A DNA stretch of 64,000 bases from Simkaniaceae bacterium (GTDB taxonomy: Bacteria; Chlamydiota; Chlamydiia; Chlamydiales; Simkaniaceae): positions 1,364,001-1,428,000 of the forward strand of contig CP073762.1 of assembly GCA_018399055.1 (NCBI GenBank), read 5' to 3'. Under the pieces are notes generated by a model. It saw only the letters and a program-made list of their open reading frames with translations, made no database searches and had not been told where the DNA came from. Position 1 is the stretch's first letter; each line of letters opens with the position of its first letter. A program made the translations under genes and the position numbers. Positions 8,865 through 16,524 of the stretch are shown here, piece after piece.

Positions 8865-11047
8865 GAAAAATCCTTATGCTCTTTAATCGCTTTGACAATC
8901 ACTTTACTTCCTTCGATTTTCAGTACTTCAACTGGAGTGTTTTTCTCGACAAAATCCCCTTGAGACATTGCATCAAACATATTCTCTCCAATGTGGACCT
9001 TTCCAGAAGGGCGCAAGGGGGTAACAGTCTCTCCTAAAGCCCCAACTTCAGGCATCATTTCCTTTGGAATTCCTGACACATATCCTTCCTGCTCCCCTTT
9101 CAGAATCAGTTTCGAAAAGCGAAAATAACGGTCGGAAAAGAAGCGGGCCATCAAAACAATCACAATAATGGCAAAAACGAGCCCCCCAAAAAGCCAGGCT
9201 AAACGTTCAACAAATGTCTCGCCAACGAGTCGAAAGGTTTCAGGCTCAAGAAAGTTAAGATTGTTAATCCCTGGGAGCATTAAAGCAAAAAGACCAATAA
9301 TCGTCAAAACAATCCCCAAGATTCCCGTTATCCCAAATCCAGGAATCACAAAAAGCTCAAGGGCAAGAAGGATAAGTCCAACGGTTAGGATAATAATTTC
9401 AATCCAATTAATCGCATGACTCGCAAAGCTCGAAAGCAAAATTAGGGCAAGACACCCTAATGCAATGGAGCCAGGTACCCCAAACCCAGGCGTGTTGATC
9501 TCAATATAAAGACCTATCACAAGGCCAATAAAAAGAAGTGATGCAATCACAGGGTGTGTCAAAACGGTAAAGAAACCGACACGCCAGTCGTGATAGTCGA
9601 TCATCACAGCGTGCGGAATTTGAGCAAAAAATGGCTCTTGAAAAACTAGATTTTTACTCGCCGGCCAAACCCCTTTTTCCCATTCTTTATCAGTAATCAT
9701 CCCAATGGGAGTAATAGGAACCATGAAGTCTGCAACTCCTAGATCAAGCATCTGCTGCCCATTCAAGGTCAATAGCTTTCCCTTTCCAGAAATCAGCATA
9801 TCAGGATGGGTTCCTGTATTCCTAACTTCATCGATATTATTTAAGCGAATAATTTTGTGATCGCGAAGGACTAAAACAATGTCTTTGTCAACCATCGCCT
9901 CAGCAATCAGAGGATTCCTACCATAAAAGCTCGCTAAAGTTCCAAACTGAGCGCGAAGAGCGGAGTTCACCTTTTCAGAAGCTGTAACCATCTCCCCCTT
10001 TTGCCCTAAAATAACGGGCTCTGCTGCTCCCATAATGGAGTTTGGTTCCACCGCAATAAAACGACACGAATAGGCAAGCATAGCCCCCGCAGAAATAGCC
10101 CAATCATTGACGAAAGCCACCACAGGAATCTTATGTTGAACATCGAGTTTTTGAAGAAGGTCGACAATCTTAAGTGCCGATAAGACTTCCCCTCCAGGTG
10201 TATTGAGATCTAGAACAACGAAACTTACCCCTTGTTCAATAAAATCTTTCAGTGCAAACTTCATGTAGATATAGGTTGATTGATCAATAGACCGTTCATT
10301 GCCAATGTGGATATAGCCTACATAGTTCTCCCCCGTTTCACTATATTTAATATATTTGCGGAAATCATGATTGAGTTCTTCCTTTGATTCTTGAGATGCC
10401 TTGTACGTTTCTTGGTGCTTCTCGGAAAGATACTTACTTGCAAAAGCATCATCTATTAAAACTTGATTCACAAGTCCCAGAGACTGCATTCCCTTTAAAT
10501 TAAGAACAAGCGGATCAAAATGAGGCGCTTCATCCTTTTCAATTTTCCCTATGCCTCCCTCATAAACAAGCTGATAGTGAGGGTCCACCATTGCATCAAC
10601 AAGCATTTCAAGCGTAGAAGCTACAGCTCGATCCTGATTTATTAAAGGTTTGAGTGCAACTGAGATCTGTTTAGGAGTCATCTCATTTCTCGTGCTATAG
10701 GGAATATCTCCCCAGGCAACAAGAGGGGTTGTAATGATTTCATCGGCAATAAAAGGAAAGATAGCTGCAGGTCCTACAGCTTTCCCCTGAATGTAGACAA
10801 CAATATATTTATCTTCCCGGAGCTTGAGATCATAAATCTTTTGAGCAAGGGTGAATACCTCCCGAAGATCTCCTGAAGAGGAATCGACCTGAATAATAAT
10901 TCGCTCCGCATCCCTACCCTCTTCAAAGGTTTCAGAGACAGCATCAACCAGCTCAGATCCCAGATAGCCTCGCATATACAGATAGTTATCTTTCCCAAAA
11001 GCAGGAGCAGCAAAAAGCAGAAGGAGAATGATGATTTTTTTTAACAT
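8861..11047 (-). CDS. NfeD/ClpP-class membrane serine protease
   Basis: 728 residues from the ATG at 11047. Signal-type N-terminus (MLKKIIILLLLFAAPAFG), then two tandem ClpP/crotonase-like regions. The second (about 255-430) has the Ser-Lys dyad expected of NfeD1b: Ser319 in DWAISAGAMLA and Lys359 in SEKVNSALRA. The first (about 20-200) has the same fold pattern (YIVVYIQGKAVGPAAIFPF) but no serine at that site. Four to five membrane helices follow (about 500-640) and then the OB-fold NfeD domain. Members cut hydrophobic membrane substrates such as stomatin/flotillin. The start overlaps the hemL stop (ATGTTAA). The upstream frame to 11122 lies inside hemL and is rejected. Confidence 0.85.
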   Translation of the reverse strand: MLKKIIILLLLFAAPAFGKDNYLYMRGYLGSELVDAVSETFEEGRDAERIIIQVDSSSGDLREVFTLAQKIYDLKLREDKYIVVYIQGKAVGPAAIFPFIADEIITTPLVAWGDIPYSTRNEMTPKQISVALKPLINQDRAVASTLEMLVDAMVDPHYQLVYEGGIGKIEKDEAPHFDPLVLNLKGMQSLGLVNQVLIDDAFASKYLSEKHQETYKASQESKEELNHDFRKYIKYSETGENYVGYIHIGNERSIDQSTYIYMKFALKDFIEQGVSFVVLDLNTPGGEVLSALKIVDLLQKLDVQHKIPVVAFVNDWAISAGAMLAYSCRFIAVEPNSIMGAAEPVILGQKGEMVTASEKVNSALRAQFGTLASFYGRNPLIAEAMVDKDIVLVLRDHKIIRLNNIDEVRNTGTHPDMLISGKGKLLTLNGQQMLDLGVADFMVPITPIGMITDKEWEKGVWPASKNLVFQEPFFAQIPHAVMIDYHDWRVGFFTVLTHPVIASLLFIGLVIGLYIEINTPGFGVPGSIALGCLALILLSSFASHAINWIEIIILTVGLILLALELFVIPGFGITGILGIVLTIIGLFALMLPGINNLNFLEPETFRLVGETFVERLAWLFGGLVFAIIVIVLMARFFSDRYFRFSKLILKGEQEGYVSGIPKEMMPEVGALGETVTPLRPSGKVHIGENMFDAMSQGDFVEKNTPVEVLKIEGSKVIVKAIKEHKDFS

Positions 11048-12342
11048 GTTTCTATAAATTCCAAAATTGCATCGCGCGTTTTCTCTAAGTGAGCCTCTGT
11101 GTGTACTGAGCAAATAAAGCACGCCTCATATGGAGAAGGAGAAATATAAATCCCTCGATCCCACATAAAACGAAAATACCGATTAAAACCCTCTTTGTCC
11201 AGCTCCTTTAAGTCTTCAAAGCATGTAACCTTTTTGAGTCCCAAAAACAAGGTAAACATTCCCACTGCAGCTTGAATACAAGCAGCCATTCCTTTTGCCT
11301 TAAGCGCGTGCTTGATTGGTTCGGTAATCACCTTTGTTTTTCTTTCAAGCTCTTTATAAAAACCATCCATGCTAGCCATTTCAAGGGCTTTAAGCCCTGC
11401 TTCCATCGCTACAGGGTTTCCTGAAAGCGTTCCAGCCTGATAAACTTTTCCCATCGGCGCTAATCGACTCATGATTTCTCGACTGCCACCAAATGCGGCA
11501 GCAGGAAATCCTCCCCCAATAATCTTTCCAAAACAGACCATATCAGGCTCAGTTACATAGAGCTCCTGAGCTCCCCCAAAAGCGACTCGAAAGCCCGTGA
11601 TCACCTCATCAAATATCAACAACGCCCCAATCCGCTTTGTTTCTACCCTAAGAGTTTGAAGGAAATCAGCAGACGGGAGGACTACCCCCATATTCGCTGC
11701 AATAGGTTCAAGAACAACAGCTGCTACAAATTGAGAATAGAATGGATCCCGCATCACGCTTTTGAAGGTATCTACATCATTGTACGGAAGAGAAAGAGTA
11801 TTCTTTACCACTTCTCTAGGAACCCCGTCGGAACTAGAGTCATTGCTTACTTGAGACACGCCAGAGCCGGCTTTCACCAAAAAACCATCGGAGTGCCCAT
11901 GATAATTTCCATTGAACTTGATCACCACAGGGCGCGAAGTATATCCCCGAGCAAGTCGTACTGCCGACATAGTTGCTTCCGTTCCTGAGGAGACAAAACG
12001 AACCTGATCAACACCTTTTACCCCCGTCGTAATCGCATGTGCGAGCTTTTCCTCAACTTCAGTTGAAATCCCAAATGAACTTCCTCCCTTGATCCTCTCT
12101 ATAGCCGCCTCTACGATCTCAGGATGGGCATGCCCGTGAAGAAGTGCCCCCCAGCTCATGCAGTAATCGATAAAAGTTCGACCATCAACATCGGTGATCG
12201 TATCCCCCTCCCCTTTCTCCACAATTAAAGGATCCATTCCAAGCCCAATGAATGCCCGAACCGGCGAATTGACACCCCCTGGAATAACCTCCAATGATCT
12301 TTCGAAGATTTCTTTTCCTTTCAACTTTAGTTTCGCGCACAT
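11041..12342 (-). CDS. hemL: Glutamate-1-semialdehyde 2,1-aminomutase
   Basis: 433 residues. Class III PLP aminotransferase: the family opening (GGVNSPVRAF), the cofactor-phosphate region (VSSGTEATMSAVRLARG), Asp of LLIFDEVITGFRVAFGGAQ, and the Schiff-base Lys273 in CFGKIIGGGFPAAAFGG. It makes 5-aminolevulinate from glutamate-1-semialdehyde in the C5 haem pathway, in the cytosol. I use the ATG at 12342 (AGGG about eight bases upstream, typical length) rather than 12378. It is the first gene of a leftward operon with the NfeD/FloA genes, an unusual partnership. Confidence 0.93.
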   Translation of the reverse strand: MCAKLKLKGKEIFERSLEVIPGGVNSPVRAFIGLGMDPLIVEKGEGDTITDVDGRTFIDYCMSWGALLHGHAHPEIVEAAIERIKGGSSFGISTEVEEKLAHAITTGVKGVDQVRFVSSGTEATMSAVRLARGYTSRPVVIKFNGNYHGHSDGFLVKAGSGVSQVSNDSSSDGVPREVVKNTLSLPYNDVDTFKSVMRDPFYSQFVAAVVLEPIAANMGVVLPSADFLQTLRVETKRIGALLIFDEVITGFRVAFGGAQELYVTEPDMVCFGKIIGGGFPAAAFGGSREIMSRLAPMGKVYQAGTLSGNPVAMEAGLKALEMASMDGFYKELERKTKVITEPIKHALKAKGMAACIQAAVGMFTLFLGLKKVTCFEDLKELDKEGFNRYFRFMWDRGIYISPSPYEACFICSVHTEAHLEKTRDAILEFIETC

Positions 12343-12410
12343 GAAGCTACCCTGCATTAAGATTGATACAACAGCCATTCTGCATAAGCTAAAATTTTCT
12401 TACTACGATA

Positions 12411-12496
12411 ATACCATTTATCAAAAATAAATTGCAGAATTGGCTTTAAGATTTTTATGTAGAAATTTTTGCAATTTTTTCCACTTTATCCTATAT
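12411..12496. repeat. Degenerate copy of inverted-repeat element A
   Basis: The left part (ATACCATTTATCAAAAATAA, then GAATTG..., AAGATTTTTAT...AGAAA) aligns base by base, with scattered mismatches, to the element at 16303. The right end (CCACTTTATCC) matches the opposite terminal repeat. It lies between hemL and the small lipoprotein gene, and overlaps the promoter of the latter. Confidence 0.45.
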
Positions 12497-12497
12497 C
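12469..12497 (+). promoter_or_regulatory. Promoter of the cysteine-rich lipoprotein
   Basis: TTGCAA (12469-12474), 17-bp spacer, TATATC (12492-12497), ending about 30 bases before the ATG at 12528. The boxes lie inside the right half of the degenerate repeat element. Confidence 0.5.
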
Positions 12498-12527
12498 AAA
12501 GAAAAACACCTTAACCCAAGATTTTTT

Positions 12528-12680
12528 ATGAAAAAGCTCTTCTTTATCCCTTTGGTTTTTCTTTTCACAGCCTGCTCCCAAGCGGAAGCCCCAACAAACA
12601 ATACTGACTCAGATTGCGGCTGTACGCACACAGAATGCCCTTGTCCAAATAACTGTGCAAAGTGCTATTGCAACCAATAA
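12528..12680 (+). CDS. Small cysteine-rich lipoprotein (50 residues)
   Basis: A short gene: signal peptide MKKLFFIPLVFLFTA ending in lipobox FTAC with lipidated Cys16, a polar linker (SQAEAPTNNTDSD), then seven cysteines in 19 residues (CGCTHTECPCPNNCAKCYC), ending CNQ. The size and composition recall OmcA, the small cysteine-rich outer-membrane lipoprotein of Chlamydia that takes part in the disulfide-crosslinked envelope, though OmcA is about 88 residues and I see no alignment beyond composition. A metal-binding (metallothionein-like) role is an alternative. It has its own promoter. Confidence 0.75.
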   Translation: MKKLFFIPLVFLFTACSQAEAPTNNTDSDCGCTHTECPCPNNCAKCYCNQ

Positions 12681-13059
12681 GTAATTTTAATTTTTACTGA
12701 CCTGTTCTAGGAAGTAACCTCTTGCTTTCTGGAGAAGCTTAATCATAATAAACTATATTTTGAATATAGTATTTATTATAATTAGCACCTGAACAAACCG
12801 TATAACAACCTAAAAAACACAAAAACACTTTTTTTTCAAAAAGAATCCTTAACACACTAAAGTTGAATGGATTATGAAATTTATTTTTTAAATTATTTTT
12901 TTAAATTTGTTAAGTTATTCATTTACATAGCAAGTAAATAGAATTTTGGTTATATTCTTAACTGCAGGCAGGGATCGAGCCTAATAAAATTAACTAATAA
13001 AACTCGCCCAATAAAAAGATTCTGCAAAGATGTTATAAATAATTTGAGAGGTACAAGTT
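12681..13059. other. AT-rich intergenic region before the translocator operon
   Basis: No coding sequence seen. It is very AT-rich, with three spaced TAATAAAA-type motifs at 12982-13015 and a small inverted repeat ATTTAC...GTAAAT near 12930-12948. TATAAA at 13034-13039 may be a -10 box but has no good -35 partner. GAGAGG at about 13046 is the ribosome-binding site for the gene at 13060. Confidence 0.5.
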
Positions 13060-13569
13060 ATGCCAAGCTTAGCTGCAGCAGTTGCTAGTTTAGGAATGCG
13101 CAAAAGTGATCTTGAGACTCACGAGTATACACAAATCGGTAAAGACGTCGAGAAACTCAATCAAGAACTCGTTGATATTCTTCTTCCCCTAAAGACTCAC
13201 CTATCGAAGGAAAAGACCAAAGATGGTCCTTTCGACCTTACTGGAGATATGGCTGATGGAAGACGTATTGTCGACGCTATCCTGGATTTCAAAAATTTAT
13301 TTGAAGAAACATACGGCGAAGGGAAAACCTTCACCATTAAAGATCTCGACTTAGAAAAGCTCGAAGCGGTCACCAAAGAACAGCTTACAGAGATCCTATC
13401 TCATGTAGACAACTTAGAAACGAATCACAAAACAAAGACTCAAGACTCTACGCAAATGCTCTTCTTGAAAGTGAACATGTCTCTTGCCATCTTCAACTGT
13501 CTGAATGAAAGCCAAAAGTCCCACACGCAGCACCTAGGAAGACTAGCACAAGCCTCTAGAGGAATGTAA
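13060..13569 (+). CDS. Type III secretion operon protein, unknown (position like CT577)
   Basis: 169 residues, soluble and helical, no signal peptide. Its stop overlaps the chaperone ATG at 13569 (TAATG), so it belongs to the translocator operon. In Chlamydia the chaperone-copB-copD operon also has an extra small protein (CT577), though between chaperone and copB; here the unknown gene is first. Whether the two are homologous cannot be decided without an alignment. It could be a second chaperone or an accessory translocator. Confidence 0.65.
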   Translation: MPSLAAAVASLGMRKSDLETHEYTQIGKDVEKLNQELVDILLPLKTHLSKEKTKDGPFDLTGDMADGRRIVDAILDFKNLFEETYGEGKTFTIKDLDLEKLEAVTKEQLTEILSHVDNLETNHKTKTQDSTQMLFLKVNMSLAIFNCLNESQKSHTQHLGRLAQASRGM

Positions 13570-14045
13570 TGTTATCGCCGCAAGATAAAGCAAAAGTGGA
13601 ACAGGCTATGCAGAACCTAGGCCCACTCTTCCATGAGGATCGCACGAAGAATTACTCAGGCGAAGACTTGAGCGTTCTCTACTCGGTTGCTTACACTCTG
13701 TACCAGGCTGGTGACTACGAGGAGGCAATCCGCGTCTTTCAACGTCTCGCAAGCTATGAATCCCTTTCTCAAAGGAATTGGATGGGGCTAGGTGCCTGCT
13801 TGCAGATGCAAAAAGATTACCAAGAAGCCTTGAAAGCCTGGGCTATGGCATCGATCTTAAATGAGAGCGATCCCATCCCTCACCTGCATGCTGCAGAGTG
13901 TTATCTTGCCCTTGGAAATGAAGCCGAAGGAAGGAAAGCAATGGATGCTTGCAAAAGCTATCTGAAAGCCGAACACTCCCACCTTCTGACAAAGCTAGAA
14001 GAATTAGATGCTTCTTGGAAACAAGAAGAACAAAAAGGAGCCTAA
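13569..14045 (+). CDS. SycD/LcrH-type translocator chaperone
   Basis: 158 residues with three TPR units from about residue 35 to 130 (YSVAYTLYQAGDYEEAIRVF; WMGLGACLQMQKDYQEALKA; PIPHLHAAECYLALGNEAEG), the layout of class II type III chaperones that hold the two hydrophobic translocators before export. The genes directly downstream encode exactly such translocators. It is coupled to both neighbours (overlap at 13569, 3-bp gap before 14049). Confidence 0.88.
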   Translation: MLSPQDKAKVEQAMQNLGPLFHEDRTKNYSGEDLSVLYSVAYTLYQAGDYEEAIRVFQRLASYESLSQRNWMGLGACLQMQKDYQEALKAWAMASILNESDPIPHLHAAECYLALGNEAEGRKAMDACKSYLKAEHSHLLTKLEELDASWKQEEQKGA

Positions 14046-14048
14046 TAG

Positions 14049-15329
14049 ATGGCTGAAGCACGAGTAGAAAGCCCTCTTTTCATCACCAATAAGCCTACTT
14101 ACGAGCAGGACTTGTGGTACAACACTCCTCTCAAAAAGAGGAGTATTGAAAATCAAAATGCCCAAGATCTTCTAAAACCTTCTAAAGGTGAGAAGTCTAC
14201 GGAACTCTTTCCGGAGATTCAGCGGATGCTCCCCTTGCCCGAAGAAGAAATTGAAGTGAGTTTTGATAAGCCTGCTTTTGCTGCGCCACGCGAGAAAAAA
14301 AAGAGTAAACCAACTCTTCCAGTGCCCGAATGGGTAGCTCCAAAGCCCGCGGCAATGACAAAATCTACCCAAACAGAGACTCCAAAGGGAAACTGGCTAA
14401 CAGGATGGATTCCTTGGAACCGCGAGAAAGGCAGCACCAAAATCGCAGAGCATCTTGAAACAGAAGACGTGCCGCTAACCAATCCTTGGGTGCGTGCCGA
14501 AACACCTAAAGGACCTCCGAGTGAAACAGAGCCTCTGATTGGCTACCAGCGCCGAGTGAATGCAAGAGGTTCCTCTCAAGCGGACAAAGATGAGCTTGCG
14601 CACCTTCCCAACCAGGGCGGAGCAATCCTCGCAAAACTGATTGGGATGATCACTGATTACCAAACAATGAGTCAGTCGGATCAACTTGAAGTGTTTAGCG
14701 CAACAAGCGACAGCTTAGAAGAAGTCCGCAAGAAGCAATTCGAACTTGTGATGGAACAGATCCGTAATCGAAAAGATATGGAAACCTGGTCCTACCGCGC
14801 AGAAATGCTCGAGTATTTTGGGATTGCCACTGGAATTGTTGGTGGTGCCACTCTTGTCGGAGCAAGCCTTACAACCGGAGGGGCTTCAGCTGTAGCTGGG
14901 TACCAAATGCTCGCTGGAAGTGCAATTTCATTAAGCGCAAAACTAGCTGGAAAGCACTTCAAAGATAATACATATACGCCAATCGTAGGTCTTGGTGGAG
15001 CTCTTTTCTCAGGATGGGGAATGGCTCAAGGCATAGCGGCTCTTGGGAGTATTCCCCAAGTTTTAGCCACTTCAACTAATGCCACAACGCAAGTATCAAA
15101 GTTACTTATTGATCGAAAAAAAATGCAAAATACAGCAGATCAATTTGGGATGAAAGCAAAAGATGTTAAACTGCAGTATCAACGAGAAGATAACGAAACA
15201 ACGATGCGGAAGGTTGTTGGAGGACTCAAATCCTCTAAAGAAAGTTCCGATCTTCTTGGAGCTGCAACTAAGGCCCTGCGCACTGAAAACGAGGTTAAAT
15301 CTCGCATTGCGCTAGGATCAAAAGCTTAA
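14049..15329 (+). CDS. copB: Type III translocator, CopB/YopB-like
   Basis: 426 residues. The N-terminal 190 residues are polar and Pro-rich, likely the secretion and chaperone-binding part. A hydrophobic, Gly/Ala-rich pair of segments follows (about 255-300, GIVGGATLVGASLTTGGASA; and 312-340), flanked by helices, as in pore-forming YopB-class translocators. The C-terminal part is coiled-coil-like. It would insert in the host membrane (inclusion or plasma membrane) with the CopD-like partner. The identification rests on shape and operon order; the sequence is too diverged for exact motifs. Confidence 0.75.
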   Translation: MAEARVESPLFITNKPTYEQDLWYNTPLKKRSIENQNAQDLLKPSKGEKSTELFPEIQRMLPLPEEEIEVSFDKPAFAAPREKKKSKPTLPVPEWVAPKPAAMTKSTQTETPKGNWLTGWIPWNREKGSTKIAEHLETEDVPLTNPWVRAETPKGPPSETEPLIGYQRRVNARGSSQADKDELAHLPNQGGAILAKLIGMITDYQTMSQSDQLEVFSATSDSLEEVRKKQFELVMEQIRNRKDMETWSYRAEMLEYFGIATGIVGGATLVGASLTTGGASAVAGYQMLAGSAISLSAKLAGKHFKDNTYTPIVGLGGALFSGWGMAQGIAALGSIPQVLATSTNATTQVSKLLIDRKKMQNTADQFGMKAKDVKLQYQREDNETTMRKVVGGLKSSKESSDLLGAATKALRTENEVKSRIALGSKA

Positions 15330-15350
15330 TTTGTCATAGGAGGATAACTC

Positions 15351-16175
15351 ATGTCTAGTACAGAAGCTATCGGTAAAAACGCCGTTCAAGCGGTCGGTTT
15401 TGAGCCGGTTGAAAGAGAGGAAGAGAAAGTCAAAGGACTGGCTCTTGACGCAGCAACTCAAACGCACTTTAATAGTGTGAAAGATGCCCTAATGGAAGTC
15501 GCTAAAGCTGATGCTCAAAAAAGCCATGGAGCTTCAGCTCCCAAGGCAAAAAATAGCATGATCACAACTTTTAAGATCATGAAAATTGTGATGGAAACGC
15601 TCAGAGAATCTTCTGACTCAAGCAAAGAAACAAATAAGCTTCTTAAAAAAGAGTGGAAAGCTATTTCTGATAAACAATCTGAAAACAACCAAAGTTCCAT
15701 GGATAATGTTAAGGGTAATCAAAATTGGCTACTCCTCGGGCAGGCGGGAGGGTTCATCCACTATTTTGCCCATGCTGCGGTAGGTATCGGCCTTGACAAA
15801 AAATTAGGTGATGCTTTTGCTGCCGTCGGTGCTTCTCAAAGGCTTGTTGGGTACGGCGCGGAAACCCTTACTAATATCGGAGGCTTTCTAAAAGATGCTG
15901 CAAAGGTGAAAGAAGGGATTAGCAGCTTGAAGGGCATTGCACCACAATTAGCAAGTGGTGGTAGCTCCTTTGCCCAGAATATGACTCAAGCAGAACAGTA
16001 TAACCTTGGAATTAAAGAATCCCTATTCTCGCATGAAGTCCAAACCCATACCTCTGAATATCAAAATGGCTCACAACAACAGACTTCCGATAAGCAAGCT
16101 GTTGATAACGCCGCCGATACAGCGAAACAGCTCATTAGAGTTCAAGGTGAGATCCTAATGGGTAAAGCGGGATAA
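15351..16175 (+). CDS. copD: Type III translocator, CopD/YopD-like
   Basis: 274 residues with one moderately hydrophobic segment at about 128-150 (WLLLGQAGGFIHYFAHAAVG) and amphipathic helices on both sides, the layout of the smaller translocator (YopD/IpaC/CopD). GGAGG seven to eight bases upstream gives a strong start. It is last in the operon and is followed by an intrinsic terminator at 16206. Confidence 0.72.
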   Translation: MSSTEAIGKNAVQAVGFEPVEREEEKVKGLALDAATQTHFNSVKDALMEVAKADAQKSHGASAPKAKNSMITTFKIMKIVMETLRESSDSSKETNKLLKKEWKAISDKQSENNQSSMDNVKGNQNWLLLGQAGGFIHYFAHAAVGIGLDKKLGDAFAAVGASQRLVGYGAETLTNIGGFLKDAAKVKEGISSLKGIAPQLASGGSSFAQNMTQAEQYNLGIKESLFSHEVQTHTSEYQNGSQQQTSDKQAVDNAADTAKQLIRVQGEILMGKAG

Positions 16176-16205
16176 AACTCCCCCAGTAGCTAGATTAAGA
16201 ATACT

Positions 16206-16240
16206 AACACCCCAATTACCTGTAATTGGGGTGTTTTTTT
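16206..16240 (+). terminator. Intrinsic terminator of translocator operon
   Basis: A perfect 14-bp stem (AACACCCCAATTAC / GTAATTGGGGTGTT) is followed by a run of T to 16240. Confidence 0.9.
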
Positions 16241-16302
16241 GGTCGCAATGTTTTTTTGATATTTCACAACCCACTTAATTGTATACAACTACACTGCAGC
16301 TT

Positions 16303-16466
16303 ATACCATTCGTAAAAAATAAAGTGGTGAATTGACGCAGAGATTTTCACAGAAAAATTGGGCTTGGAGATCGACATTAACCACTTGTTGGTTAAGGAGA
16401 TCGAAAGTAAAATTTTAACTGAAAAGATCAATGTCAATTCACCACTTTATTTTTTACGAATGGTAT
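16303..16466. mobile_element. MITE-like inverted-repeat element A, copy 1
   Basis: 164 bp bounded by perfect 34-bp terminal inverted repeats (16303-16336 and 16433-16466; outer end ATACCATTCGTAAAAAATAA). The centre holds a smaller palindrome (TTAACCA...TGGTTAA) and no real gene. A related copy lies inverted at 40242-40374 and a degenerate one at 12411-12496. Relative to copy 2, this copy has about 36 extra central bases. The short frame that opens inside it is not treated as a gene. Confidence 0.85.
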
Positions 16467-16468
16467 TA

Positions 16469-16498
16469 TTGACAAAAACACTAACACTTCTCTATTAT
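16469..16498 (+). promoter_or_regulatory. Promoter of GIDE-like gene, abutting element A
   Basis: Consensus TTGACA (16469-16474), 18-bp spacer, TATTAT (16493-16498). The -35 box starts two bases beyond the end of the inverted-repeat element. Confidence 0.65.
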
Positions 16499-16524
16499 AC
16501 CTTCTTCACCCAAAAGGAGTTGGT

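Noticed and set aside
12681-13059. Possible small RNA gene in the AT-rich gap
   Set aside because: No promoter-terminator pair or stable fold could be seen.
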